Of a stretch of 64,000 nt of DNA, positions 30,170-42,409 are shown one piece after another. Under the pieces are notes generated by a model. The model was not told where the DNA came from. It worked only from the letters and a program-made list of their open reading frames with translations, and ran no database searches. The stretch is from an uncultured Methylococcaceae bacterium. Lineage in GTDB: Bacteria > Pseudomonadota > Gammaproteobacteria > Methylococcales > Methylomonadaceae. Every line of letters begins with the position of its first letter. Within the stretch, counting starts at the first letter, position 1. A program made the position numbers and the translations under genes. The DNA is taken from contig CAIYRS010000021.1 of assembly GCA_903928685.1 (NCBI GenBank), forward strand, positions 1-64,000, given 5' to 3'.

Positions 30170-31474
30170 TTATTTAACGGTGACTTGACCGTTCATTAGC
30201 ATGGGGAGAAGCCAGTCGCGAATTTGAGATAGTTTTTGACTTTCCCAAACATTCACGTTTATAGCTTTATGCAATGGACGAACCTTTTCTGTAAAACTCT
30301 GAAATATAAAATCGGGGGGTATTATTATTGGGATGCTTCGAAGAGTACCTAAAGTTACATACGGCTGTGATGTGCCAGTCGATTGATTTTGCTTGAGATA
30401 AAACTTACCAATATCTGATGTGACGGAAGAAAAAATATAATCGGCCCAATCTGGCGATTGAGAGGTTTTGAATAACCCAATATTCTTGATCGCAAAAGGA
30501 GTTTCGATTTTCATAATCCATTGAGATAGGCCAATTGTTCCAATCATAGATAACAAAAAGTCGCCTTCATCAACTTTACTGCGCTTATTAACTGCCTCAA
30601 AATCTTCATCAGAAATCAAATAAGCATCGGCAAAGTCTATCCCAGAGTCTTTTAAATGCTTTGAAGTAATTAGGTATTGACCACTCTCTGAAGGTTTTGG
30701 CGAATCATGTGTTCCATCACGCACATCGATTAGCTTTTCTATCGGTTTCCACTCCCACCCCTCCGGTATTTCCCGTTTCAGGGTTGGGTTGTAGAACATT
30801 TTGCCGCCGGAGGATTTGTAGGGTTTACCGTTGGCGGCGGGCTTGCCTTGGGCGAAGTCGAAGGGAAAGTCGAACTGCACAAACCAGTAGTCATACAAAG
30901 TCTTCGCCATCGCTTCCAGCTCGGCGTTGATGCGGTTGTTGAGTTCGATTTTTTTATCTAACGTCGATAAAACAGAAACAATTTTGTCTTGATAATCTTT
31001 TTCCGGAATCTTAAATTTAAGTCCTGTCAGGTATTCGATATTAATGTTGTCTTGAATGCTTCCACTTGCGGAGTTTTGAATAGCTTCTCTGATATATGTA
31101 AAAACATAATGCATAAAAAGCTCTGATGATTTTTCTGGATAAGCATTAAAGCCAACAACACTATCTGGAAAACACATTGGATAACCGAGTAGCGAAGTTT
31201 CGGCAATATTGGCAGCAATTGTGATACAGAGTGTGTTTGCCTGCCAAATTTGACTCTGAGCCAAACCAAATTCATTGTAATTAGCATTGTGTTTTCTTAT
31301 AAACAGGTTTGCATCTTTTACTTCGCCAGTTTGTACAAGTGGAAAAGAACCATTTTCAAATAACTTAGGGTCGTTTCTTGGCCTATGTTTAGACTTGCCT
31401 CTACGGAATGAACCAAGCTCAGAAAGTTGCTTATTTTGCCAATGTGCGTTGAACTTAGACTCGTTAATTATCAT
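30170..31474 (-). CDS. hsdS: Type I restriction enzyme specificity subunit HsdS
   Basis: Two TRD-like halves; INAELEAMAKTLYDYWFVQFDFPF and KMFYNPTLKREIPEGWEW; ORF extends to 31552, but the upstream 26 codons derive from a repeat. Confidence 0.93.
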   Translation of the reverse strand: MIINESKFNAHWQNKQLSELGSFRRGKSKHRPRNDPKLFENGSFPLVQTGEVKDANLFIRKHNANYNEFGLAQSQIWQANTLCITIAANIAETSLLGYPMCFPDSVVGFNAYPEKSSELFMHYVFTYIREAIQNSASGSIQDNINIEYLTGLKFKIPEKDYQDKIVSVLSTLDKKIELNNRINAELEAMAKTLYDYWFVQFDFPFDFAQGKPAANGKPYKSSGGKMFYNPTLKREIPEGWEWKPIEKLIDVRDGTHDSPKPSESGQYLITSKHLKDSGIDFADAYLISDEDFEAVNKRSKVDEGDFLLSMIGTIGLSQWIMKIETPFAIKNIGLFKTSQSPDWADYIFSSVTSDIGKFYLKQNQSTGTSQPYVTLGTLRSIPIIIPPDFIFQSFTEKVRPLHKAINVNVWESQKLSQIRDWLLPMLMNGQVTVK

Positions 31475-31497
31475 ATTGCAATCCAGATGAGGAATGT

Positions 31498-31740
31498 GCT
31501 GAACAACGTGAAGCGCATCGATCGCGATTGATGCGCCTCCTTGCGTCGGCACATCCTACAAATACGTTGAAGCCCTGTAGCGTGGGCAAACGGCTTTATC
31601 GTTTGCCCACGCGGAATCAACGGTGGGCACAAAACAGCCGTGCCCACCCTACAATTGCCCGTCATTCCAGACAAGTAGTAAATAGGATGCGCTGAACAAC
31701 GTGAAGCGCATCGGTCGCGATTGATGCGCCTCTTTGCAAC
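31498..31740. repeat. Two direct copies of a gaagcgcatcGATCGCGATTgatgcgcc repeat plus gtgggca inverted repeats
   Basis: gctgaacaacgtgaagcgcatcgatcgcgattgatgcgcctc at about 31498 and a copy at about 31690. Confidence 0.8.
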
Positions 31741-31754
31741 TTGCCAAACCGAAA

Positions 31755-32162
31755 TCACTTAGGTATTTCACAAACTGGCGCCAGACCAAGACGCTTGGCA
31801 CGACGCGCTAATTTTCGGTCATCGAAGGTTAAAAATGCGCTGCAATCCTTAGAAGCTGCCAAATGTAAGGCATCTGCGAATTCAAGGCCTGACCGACACC
31901 AAGCAATGGCGGCTCGAAGAGTTAGGCCATCCTCAATTGCAACATTGGGTAAGTCCTGGAGATGCTCCAAAACCGTCATGACTTGTTCGACTGGGAAGAG
32001 AAATTTTTCGGCCTGGGTTAGCACCCAGAAAAACTCAAGCACTACCGTTTTGGTGACGAATAGTTCGGCTTCGTCACGGAAGAGGCGCATGGCAAGCGGC
32101 GATTGCAGGTCATCATCCTGCGCGTAGTAACGCACCAGAATGTTGGTATCGACTGATTTCAT
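31755..32162 (-). CDS. PIN-domain (VapC-like) toxin
   Basis: MKSVDTNILVRYYAQDD ... LEFADALHLAASKDCSAFLTFDDRKL acidic PIN residues. Confidence 0.9.
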   Translation of the reverse strand: MKSVDTNILVRYYAQDDDLQSPLAMRLFRDEAELFVTKTVVLEFFWVLTQAEKFLFPVEQVMTVLEHLQDLPNVAIEDGLTLRAAIAWCRSGLEFADALHLAASKDCSAFLTFDDRKLARRAKRLGLAPVCEIPK

Positions 32163-32404
32163 AAGGACTTAGCTGCGCCTTTGGCAATGGCATCGTCCAT
32201 TTCTTCTAAGGTCACCTTTGCTCCCTTATAAGCCAGTATGTTCGGGCCGTCTTCAACCCGCGACATTTTGCTGGCGACTAGCGGCCTGATGACTATAGCG
32301 TCTCCTTGACGTTCAAAAGCCAGTTCTACACCGGGTTTTAAATCTAAAGCGTGAATCAGATGGTCTGGGATGTGGACATCGCCATGAATGGATAAGGTTG
32401 ACAT
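32159..32404 (-). CDS. AbrB/MazE-like (SpoVT-AbrB fold) antitoxin
   Basis: MSTLSIHGDVHIPDHLIHALDLKPGVELAFERQGDAIVIRP; ATGA overlap with the PIN gene; ORF opens at 32476, ATG at 32404 preferred. Confidence 0.85.
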   Translation of the reverse strand: MSTLSIHGDVHIPDHLIHALDLKPGVELAFERQGDAIVIRPLVASKMSRVEDGPNILAYKGAKVTLEEMDDAIAKGAAKSL

Positions 32405-32541
32405 AGATGTTTTATCGCAAAAATTTAATTGTACACGAATGTATTGCTTGGCTTTTTCATTTATTACCTGACCCAAAACAACCGCTTTACTGTCTTTAAG
32501 TTTAGGAATCTCTGGATAAGTTGATTACTTACATGCTTCGG

Positions 32542-32633
32542 TCAGGACGTGGCTTTGAGGATTTCGTAATAATGGCTCCAACTCAATTTGTGGGACAGTG
32601 TCCCACTATTTGGAAAGCTCAAATTCGACGATG
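32542..32633 (-). pseudogene. Remnant of a DUF1016/YhcG-like PDDEXK nuclease N-terminal domain
   Basis: Minus-strand translation gives ...SFPNSGTLSHKLSWSHYYEILKATS*, like the LSWSHYxELL motif of DUF1016 N-terminal domains; no intact ORF. Confidence 0.55.
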
Positions 32634-32702
32634 TGGTGGACGCTATGCAGCCGTTGGCCTATGCCTTGTAGTAAGCCAGAATAATGGTCTGGCTGCGCTG
32701 GA

Positions 32703-34337
32703 TTACTCATACTTCAACCCCGCCAGTTGTTGTTTAATTTCCGCTTCCAGCTCCCGCGATTGATTGAATAAGCTGTCCAAATTGTCAGTAAACGCCCGCA
32801 TCTTCTCGGCAAACTGCTCCGGCGTTATATCGACATATTCAATTTTGACATCGAAATACTGTCCGGCGCTGAGTGAGTAATTCTTGGCGGCAATGTCGTC
32901 GTAGTCGATAACCACCGAAAAATCTTCCTCCTGCTGTTTGCCATTGAACACGTCGATGATGCGTTGTTCTTCGGCGGTGGTGAGTACGGTTTTCTGGTTT
33001 TTGCCTTCTTTAACTTTCTGCCCCAAATTTGAGGCATCGATCAGTACAACTTTATCTTTATTACTCGCATCAATGAATAGAATTGACACGTTAGTGCCCG
33101 TGGTGGCGAAGATGTTGCTGGGCATGGACACCACGCCCGCGAGCATTTGCTTATCCACCAAATGTTCGCGGATGGCTTTGTCGATGCCGGACTGGGCGGT
33201 AATAAAGCCAGTCGGCACTACTACTGCCGCTTTGCCGCCGGGTTTGAGCGAGTAGATGATGTGTTGCAGGAACAACTGGTAGATTTCCATTTTGTCGGTG
33301 GCCTTGGCTTTAACCTTGGGGATACCAGCAAAAAAGCGTTCTTTATTGGCTTTGCTGTCCAAATCATCGCGAAAATCGCTAAAGTCCATTTTGAACGGCG
33401 GATTAGAAACGATGTAATCAAAGCGTTTTAACTCGCTGCCGTCCTTGTGCGAGGGATGCAGCAAGGTGTTGCCTTGGACGACGTTGGGAATGGAATGCAC
33501 CAGATTGTTTAGAATCAGATTCAACCGTAACAGGTTGGATGATTTTTGCGAAATGTCTTGGGTGAATATCGAGCAGCAGTTTTCGCCAATAGCGTGGGCG
33601 ACGTTCATCAACAAAGTACCAGAACCAGCGGACGGGTCGTAGACGCTGACGTTTTTGACGATACCTTGTTGATTCTCCGGCACAAGTATCGCCGCCATGA
33701 TGCGGGCTACGGCGTGCGGAGTGTAATACTCGGCGTATTTGCCGCCGCTGTTGCTGTTGTAGTCTTTAATCAAGTATTCGAAGATGGTGGCGTAGAAGTC
33801 GAATTTTTGGTTAAAGATGCGCTCGAAGCTGAATTCCACCAGTTTGTTGATGAGGGCGCGGCAGAATTCGTCGCGTTTGGCATCGTCGGCAATGTAATTA
33901 CTGAGGCGATCAAACAGCACCACTTTCGCGCCGCCGTCGGTTTTGACCGCAAACACGTCGTTGTTAGTGCTGGCGATGTCTATCAGAGTGTCATCAAACA
34001 GTTTGGCGAAGTCCGGCGCGTTTTGCTGGCTGAACAGGTAATTGATGAAATGGCTGGGTTTCAGCCGCGCGGTATCGGGGCCGAGTTGCAATTGCAGCAT
34101 TTCCAGATCGTCGGCGCTGAGTTTTGCCAGTGCGTCTTCCCATTTATCGGCTTTGGCGATGGATTCGTCGAGCTTTTTGGCTTCGAACGCGAATTTGTCG
34201 TTTAAGAATTTATACAGGAAAGTCTGGGTGATGATTTTGAACTCGTTGCCATCGTTGCCTAAGCCGTAATTGGCGCAAATGGCTTTCAGGCTGTCGATCA
34301 GGCTTTTGGTTTTTTGTTGAAACTCCAGTTCTACCAC
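32703..34337 (-). CDS. hsdM: Type I restriction-modification DNA methyltransferase HsdM
   Basis: KYAEYYTPHAVARIMAAIL; DPSAGSGTLLMNVAHAIG; DYIVSNPPFKMDF (NPPF). Confidence 0.96.
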   Translation of the reverse strand: MVELEFQQKTKSLIDSLKAICANYGLGNDGNEFKIITQTFLYKFLNDKFAFEAKKLDESIAKADKWEDALAKLSADDLEMLQLQLGPDTARLKPSHFINYLFSQQNAPDFAKLFDDTLIDIASTNNDVFAVKTDGGAKVVLFDRLSNYIADDAKRDEFCRALINKLVEFSFERIFNQKFDFYATIFEYLIKDYNSNSGGKYAEYYTPHAVARIMAAILVPENQQGIVKNVSVYDPSAGSGTLLMNVAHAIGENCCSIFTQDISQKSSNLLRLNLILNNLVHSIPNVVQGNTLLHPSHKDGSELKRFDYIVSNPPFKMDFSDFRDDLDSKANKERFFAGIPKVKAKATDKMEIYQLFLQHIIYSLKPGGKAAVVVPTGFITAQSGIDKAIREHLVDKQMLAGVVSMPSNIFATTGTNVSILFIDASNKDKVVLIDASNLGQKVKEGKNQKTVLTTAEEQRIIDVFNGKQQEEDFSVVIDYDDIAAKNYSLSAGQYFDVKIEYVDITPEQFAEKMRAFTDNLDSLFNQSRELEAEIKQQLAGLKYE

Positions 34338-37300
34338 GCGCGGGCTCCGCTGTTAAATTCGTTCAAGTATTCGGCAACAACCAGATGGTTGATATAACGG
34401 CTGGTGTCTGGATTGAGTTTAATTTGTTGCTGTTTCATAAAGCGATTGATGACAATCGGCATTAGCGTTCTCTCAAAATAGCTTTCATTATCAATTATTT
34501 GGGTGTTTTTCAGCACTTGTTCGTCGGCATCTTGTTTGACACCTCTCAGGGCTTCGAAGATTTTGCGTTCGGAATCGGACAAGCCGCCGCGTTCAAGCAG
34601 GCGTTTGTGCAATCGGGTGTATTTGGCATCGCCTTGGTATTTTTGCCGCAATTGATTGTTCTGGCGGTTGAGCTCTTTAACCCGCTCGTGGATTTTGTTC
34701 AGGGTGAAAATATTGGCATTCATTTCTTCCTGAGTTACTTCCGACAAATTCTTATTCTTGAACAGCCGTTCCAGTTCTTCTTTGAGGGTGATGAATTTGG
34801 GGTCTTGCTGGTCGAAGTTGCTAGCCAGGGCTTCGCGGGTTTGCCGCAGGGTGTTTTTCAGTTTGTCGGCTAGCACCAGCTCTTGTTCGCCGATTTTGGT
34901 GAACTGAAAAATCACATCTTCCAGCGCGATGTTTAGCAAATTGGCGCTATCGCTGCCTTGTTCCAGGGTTTCTTTAAGATTGAGCAAATCCAAGCGGTCG
35001 CTGGTTTCACGGAATAGCTTGTTGAGCTTTTCAAAATCCAGATGCTGTAGAAAGTCGTATTCGCCTTGTAGACGGATCAGGTTGTAGAGGCTTTTTGCAT
35101 CGGCTAGGGCTTTTTTCAGCGCCAGCACCTGTTCACGGTCATTGATTTGATTGAGTTGCAGGGAAAATTCTTCGGCATTGTCCAGATTGAAGCGAAACAA
35201 TACGTCTTTGAGGTGTTCAATCTCGGCGCGGATTTCTTCACGGCTTTTGAACAGCTTGGAGTATTGCTCCAACTCGTCGCCCAGTTCACCTTGCAGTTCT
35301 TCGAAATAGCGGCGGTTGGTTTCGTCGAATTCCTTGCTGATGTCGGCAAAGTCCACCACATAACCGTAGCGAAAATCTTTGTAACTGCGGTTGACGCGGG
35401 TTAGCGCTTGTAAAAGGTTGTGGGCTTTGAGTACCCGCCCCAGATACAGCTTTTTCAGGCGTTTGGCATCAAAGCCTGTCAATAACATGTTGTACACAAA
35501 TAGAAAGTCGATTTTTCCGGCTTTGAAGTCTTCCACCCAGGCTTTGCGTTCTTCTTTAGTGCCAATGTCGTGCAGAATCAAAGCGGCGCTGGTCACTTTA
35601 TTGGCGGTTTTTTTCTGGCTTTTGTAATCAGCTTTGGGTTCGGCGACGTGTTTCAGTTGGATAAACTCAAGGTCGTTGGCGGCTTGCGGTGCGGCTGGTT
35701 TGGCGTATTTAGCGTTGAACAGTTCGAAGAGTTGTTTAGCTTGCTCTGAGCTGTCGCAAATCACCATGCCGCCAATCGCCGCATCATTCAAAGCACCCCG
35801 GCTTTTTTCAAAGTCGCTGACGATGTAATCCAGCATGGGTTCAACAAAGTTGGGATGGGCGTAAACCTGCTTTTTGTCGAGGTCGCCTTGCTGAATATGC
35901 AAGTCAGCCAAAGCTTTTTGCAGTGCTAGTTTGTAGTTGGTGGCGATTTCCTCGCGGATCAGGCGCAGGGTGTAGCCGTCGGCAATGGAGGCGTTGTAGT
36001 AATACTTGTGGATGTAATCACCAAACAACATGCGTGAGTTGTAATCGCTGCCCAGCAGCGGCGTGCCAGTCAAGCCGATTTTGATGGCGTTGCGGTCGGA
36101 TTCGTCCAGATTAGCTAAAAAGCTGCCTTTGGGGTTATAGCTACGGTGTACTTCATCGAGAAAATACACACGCTGGATGCTGACATTGTAGTCTTGGTTT
36201 GAAACCACGTCTGGGTCATCTGCAAATTTCTGGATATTGACTACGGTAATTTCCGGTTTGCCGGAATGGTTATGGATAACTTGAGTGGCTTTGATGTCGC
36301 GGCTGAAAGCTTCGCGTGAGTCGATGGTGTGCACGGTCAGGCCACGACTGGTGAATTCGGTTTTAGCTTGGATGAGTAAGTCTATACGATCAACAATGAA
36401 GTAAAACTTGGGGATGATGTGCTTTTTCTGAAAATAGTCAGTCAGAAAGCGTACGTTGTAGTAGGCCAACGCCGTTTTGCCGCTGCCTTGGGTATGCCAG
36501 ATGATGCCTTTTTTGATGCCTTCGTTTAATTTGCGCTCAATAGCCTTGGTGGCGAATAGCTGCGGGTAGCGCATGACGTGCTTTTGCAGGCCGTCTGTTT
36601 CGTGCACGTAGGCCAAAGCAAATCGCAAGATAAACGCTAGCCGTTCACGACTGAGCAGCGAGCTGCATATTCGGTTTGTTGGGCGGTTGGGGTCTTTGTT
36701 TGTGATGAATTCGGGGTTGCTGCGGATAACTTCCTTATTGTTGTCTTTGAGCACGCTAAGCTCAGTTTGCTCGGAAAGTGGTTTCAGCAGCGCGGTGAGG
36801 TTTAAGACTTCTTCTTCCCGGAAATAATTGAACACTGGCTTGCCATAAGCTGGGCTGGCGTAATACGCGCCCTGAATGGGCTGTACTTCGTCTTCGTCGT
36901 ACTCCATGTTGTTGGAGAACAGCATTAACTGGGTGATGTTGATGAAGCGCTTGAATTTGGGATTTTGAAAGCGTTTGTTAATGCGGTCGCGCTCTGCAAG
37001 GATGCCTTCGCGGTTGTTGGGCTTTTTAACTTCAATGAACACCAGTGGCATGCCGTTAATCAGTAGCGTGATGTCGGGGCGGAATTCTTCGTCGCCGTTT
37101 TGGCAGGTCAGTTCAGTAATAACGTGGAACAGATTGTTACTGAAGTTTTCAAAATCAATCAACTTAGTGCCGGAGCGGTCGGTCAGCTTTTGGTAGAAGG
37201 CCTGCCCCAGGTCGTCGTTATCCAGCGTCAGTTTGGTTTCTGTGAGTAAGCGGGCAATGTCGCCTTCATCAACGCTTGGGTTGATCTTGGCTATGGCCTG

Positions 37301-37432
37301 ACGGAACAGCGCGGGAAAGATATTGGTGTCGATGTCCCATTGCTGGTCTTTAAGCGACAGGTAGTCGTAACCCAAGCGAACTAAATGCAGAATTGTTGGT
37401 AGCTTGACGCGCGTGTCTTCGTTGAACTTCAT
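34331..37432 (-). CDS. hsdR: Type I restriction endonuclease subunit HsdR
   Basis: VFIEVKKPN nuclease motif; GIIWHTQGSGKTALAYYNVRFL Walker A; FLDEVHRSYNPKG; TGTPLLG; overlaps hsdM by 7 bp. Confidence 0.96.
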   Translation of the reverse strand: MKFNEDTRVKLPTILHLVRLGYDYLSLKDQQWDIDTNIFPALFRQAIAKINPSVDEGDIARLLTETKLTLDNDDLGQAFYQKLTDRSGTKLIDFENFSNNLFHVITELTCQNGDEEFRPDITLLINGMPLVFIEVKKPNNREGILAERDRINKRFQNPKFKRFINITQLMLFSNNMEYDEDEVQPIQGAYYASPAYGKPVFNYFREEEVLNLTALLKPLSEQTELSVLKDNNKEVIRSNPEFITNKDPNRPTNRICSSLLSRERLAFILRFALAYVHETDGLQKHVMRYPQLFATKAIERKLNEGIKKGIIWHTQGSGKTALAYYNVRFLTDYFQKKHIIPKFYFIVDRIDLLIQAKTEFTSRGLTVHTIDSREAFSRDIKATQVIHNHSGKPEITVVNIQKFADDPDVVSNQDYNVSIQRVYFLDEVHRSYNPKGSFLANLDESDRNAIKIGLTGTPLLGSDYNSRMLFGDYIHKYYYNASIADGYTLRLIREEIATNYKLALQKALADLHIQQGDLDKKQVYAHPNFVEPMLDYIVSDFEKSRGALNDAAIGGMVICDSSEQAKQLFELFNAKYAKPAAPQAANDLEFIQLKHVAEPKADYKSQKKTANKVTSAALILHDIGTKEERKAWVEDFKAGKIDFLFVYNMLLTGFDAKRLKKLYLGRVLKAHNLLQALTRVNRSYKDFRYGYVVDFADISKEFDETNRRYFEELQGELGDELEQYSKLFKSREEIRAEIEHLKDVLFRFNLDNAEEFSLQLNQINDREQVLALKKALADAKSLYNLIRLQGEYDFLQHLDFEKLNKLFRETSDRLDLLNLKETLEQGSDSANLLNIALEDVIFQFTKIGEQELVLADKLKNTLRQTREALASNFDQQDPKFITLKEELERLFKNKNLSEVTQEEMNANIFTLNKIHERVKELNRQNNQLRQKYQGDAKYTRLHKRLLERGGLSDSERKIFEALRGVKQDADEQVLKNTQIIDNESYFERTLMPIVINRFMKQQQIKLNPDTSRYINHLVVAEYLNEFNSGARAW

Positions 37433-37580
37433 GTAAACCTTTGCAAAAAGCTAAGCCGTTAATTTACGCCGCGTATTGCCATTCAATCAGTATCGCTTTT
37501 GTTTGGACGGCAAATTAGGGATTTTGGAAAAATGGTTCTTTTAGGGATAGGTTCTTAAGGAAGTACTGAACTAATCGATC

Positions 37581-37651
37581 CCGTTCATGCTTCAACAAGC
37601 TCAGCACGAACGGAATCATTTAGTTACCGTTCGGCCTGAGCTTGTCGAAGG
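37581..37651. repeat. Pair of REP-like repeats
   Basis: ccgttcatgcttcaacaagctcagcacgaacgg (37581-37613) and ccgttcggcctgagcttgtcgaagg (37627-37651). Confidence 0.9.
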
Positions 37652-37735
37652 CTTTGTTCGGCGATTCCTTAACCTTCTGGCTTATAAAATTGTGAGACAA
37701 ATTTAAGAAATTATGAGATCTGACACACTAGCAGT

Positions 37736-40150
<2,415 letters not shown>

Positions 40151-40192
40151 TTATTTTCCTGGTTTTCATATCACTTTTGTTCCACATGAAAC

Positions 40193-41266
40193 TTACAACT
40201 GTTTAATGTTCCCTTGTTCCACGTGAAACAACCTGTAGTTCTTTATTAGTTCAACACTACCAAAATCCGCCATTTCAGTCGCCGTTATAAAAACTTGGCA
40301 TGGTAAGTCAGCCAAAAATTCAAGCAATTTGGCTCGGTTGCTTATATCTAATTCTGCGGCAAAATCATCAATCAAAATACAACTCATAGCATTCTGTTTA
40401 TTGGCTAATAATTGTACTTGGGCAAGTTTTAAACTTAGTACCAACAATTTCAATTGACCACGTGAAACAAAGTCTTTTGCCAATTGCTTATTCACTGTAA
40501 TTAAGAAATCTGCACGATGCGGGCCACTATGGGTAAAGCCGTAACGCAAATCCCTATCTAAGTCTGCTTCCAATAGCTGTAGCAATGGAATTTCAGTATC
40601 CCAACCCGAAACTAAACTTATGTCCAGATATTCAAAATCAAGAAATTTTTTAATAATTTCAAGAAATACAGGTTTAAGGTTGCTTAGATATTGCCGACGA
40701 GAAACATCGACTATTGTACCGTAATACGCCAATTCTTTATCCCAAACATTCAACTGTTGGCTTTGTTTGGATTTTAATAAGCTATTTCGTTGCGACAAGG
40801 CTTTCTTAAATCGTCGCCACGCCTGCAAAAAATGTTCATCGTGATTAAACACGCCCCAGTCCAAAAACTCCCTTCTAATTTGAGGGCCAGCATCTAACAA
40901 CTCATAACTTTTAGGGTGAATTAATTGCAACGGCAGCGCATAAGCCAGATCAGCTCGTTTTTGTGATGGTTGCCGATTGATATGAATTTCTATCGCTTTG
41001 CCATCCAGCTGTATACCCAATTGCTGTATTTGATGTTGGTGACTTAACTGACCAGCAACAACCAGATGCTGTTGCTGAGTATTGATAACAGATTTAATGG
41101 AAGCAGAACGAAAGGATTTCGCCCTGCCTAAAATGTAAATCGCTTCTAGGATCGAACTTTTACCGCTGGCATTTTCACCAAAGATAAAGTTGATATGTTC
41201 AGAGGGTTTAATAGATTGCTGTTGGATATTTCTGACATGATAAATATCTAATTTAAGTAACCCCAT
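40193..41266 (-). CDS. recF: DNA replication and repair protein RecF
   Basis: INFIFGENASGKSSILEAIYILGRAKSFR; position between dnaN and gyrB. Confidence 0.96.
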   Translation of the reverse strand: MGLLKLDIYHVRNIQQQSIKPSEHINFIFGENASGKSSILEAIYILGRAKSFRSASIKSVINTQQQHLVVAGQLSHQHQIQQLGIQLDGKAIEIHINRQPSQKRADLAYALPLQLIHPKSYELLDAGPQIRREFLDWGVFNHDEHFLQAWRRFKKALSQRNSLLKSKQSQQLNVWDKELAYYGTIVDVSRRQYLSNLKPVFLEIIKKFLDFEYLDISLVSGWDTEIPLLQLLEADLDRDLRYGFTHSGPHRADFLITVNKQLAKDFVSRGQLKLLVLSLKLAQVQLLANKQNAMSCILIDDFAAELDISNRAKLLEFLADLPCQVFITATEMADFGSVELIKNYRLFHVEQGNIKQL

Positions 41267-41276
41267 AGCTGATTAT

Positions 41277-42377
41277 TTACAATCGCATTGGCATAACAAT
41301 AAATTTATACAAGCCGTCATTCGGTTCATGAATAAAACAACTGCTGATATTACTGGCAATGGTAAGTACGGCTAATTCAGAATCTAAATTTGAAATGGCA
41401 TCCAACAAATATTGGGCATTAAAAGCAATAGTAAGATCATCACCCGTGTATTCAATCAGCATTTCTTCTTCAGCTTCATCATGTTCGGGGTTGTGCGTTG
41501 AAATCTTTAAGCTACCGGAAGCAATATCCAAGGTAATGCCTTTAAATTTTTCGTTCGATAAAATGGCAACCCGCGTTAAAGCTTCTTTCAAAAATTGTTT
41601 TTGAATGTGTATTTCATTAAAAAAATCTTGTTGGAAGACTTTACTGAAATCAGGATATTTTGAATCGACTAATTTTGCTGAAAACTGCAAATTTTCAATA
41701 TAGACCCGAATATTGTTCGCTGAAAACTCAATGGTTAAATCTATATCAGGATTATCCAATAATCGGCTTAATTCCAACGCGCCTTTTCTTGGCAAAATAA
41801 TTCTTGCTTCAAACCCAGTTGCTTGCGGCAATTGATCTTCGTAAATCGACAACCTATGGCCATCAGAAGCAACCAATTTCAATTTGCTATTGGAAATATG
41901 CAATAACAGGCCATTGAGATAATAACGGACATCCTGGTTAGCCATGCAAAACATGGTTTTTTCTAAAGCACGTTTAAAACTGCCAGAATTAATAGTGAAT
42001 TGGTTTTCAAATTCAGATTCGGTAAATTCAGGGTAATTATCCGCTGGCAAACAACTCAAAGAAAATCGGCTTCGGTTAGACGAAATTTTCATTTTGTCAT
42101 CTTGCACTTCAAGCTTGATCTCAGCGCCGCTAGGCAATAATCGGCAAATATCTAAAAACTTTCTCGCCGGAACCGTTATTGCGCCATCTGAAGTGGGTGC
42201 AATAGCAATTTTAGCGATAATCTGAATTTCAAGATCCGTACCCGTCAAAATCAAATGATTATCTTTAATGACCATCAGCACATTCGCAAGAATAGGCATG
42301 GTTTGTCTTTTTTCAATAACACTGACTATTTGTTGTAGTGGCGTTAATAATTCTTCCCGATTGATAATAAATTTCAT
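41277..42377 (-). CDS. dnaN: DNA polymerase III beta clamp
   Basis: MKFIINREELLTPLQQIVSVIEKRQTMPILANVL; C-terminal YKFIVMPMRL. Confidence 0.98.
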   Translation of the reverse strand: MKFIINREELLTPLQQIVSVIEKRQTMPILANVLMVIKDNHLILTGTDLEIQIIAKIAIAPTSDGAITVPARKFLDICRLLPSGAEIKLEVQDDKMKISSNRSRFSLSCLPADNYPEFTESEFENQFTINSGSFKRALEKTMFCMANQDVRYYLNGLLLHISNSKLKLVASDGHRLSIYEDQLPQATGFEARIILPRKGALELSRLLDNPDIDLTIEFSANNIRVYIENLQFSAKLVDSKYPDFSKVFQQDFFNEIHIQKQFLKEALTRVAILSNEKFKGITLDIASGSLKISTHNPEHDEAEEEMLIEYTGDDLTIAFNAQYLLDAISNLDSELAVLTIASNISSCFIHEPNDGLYKFIVMPMRL

Positions 42378-42409
42378 AGTGTATTTATATTATTACTATT
42401 AGCGACATA

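Noticed and set aside
31475-31552. 26-codon N-terminal extension of HsdS
   Set aside because: Encoded by the gatgcgcctccttgcgtcggcacatcc repeat; the internal ATG at 31474 gives a normal HsdS start.
33546-34205. 219-aa plus-strand ORF
   Set aside because: Antisense shadow of hsdM.
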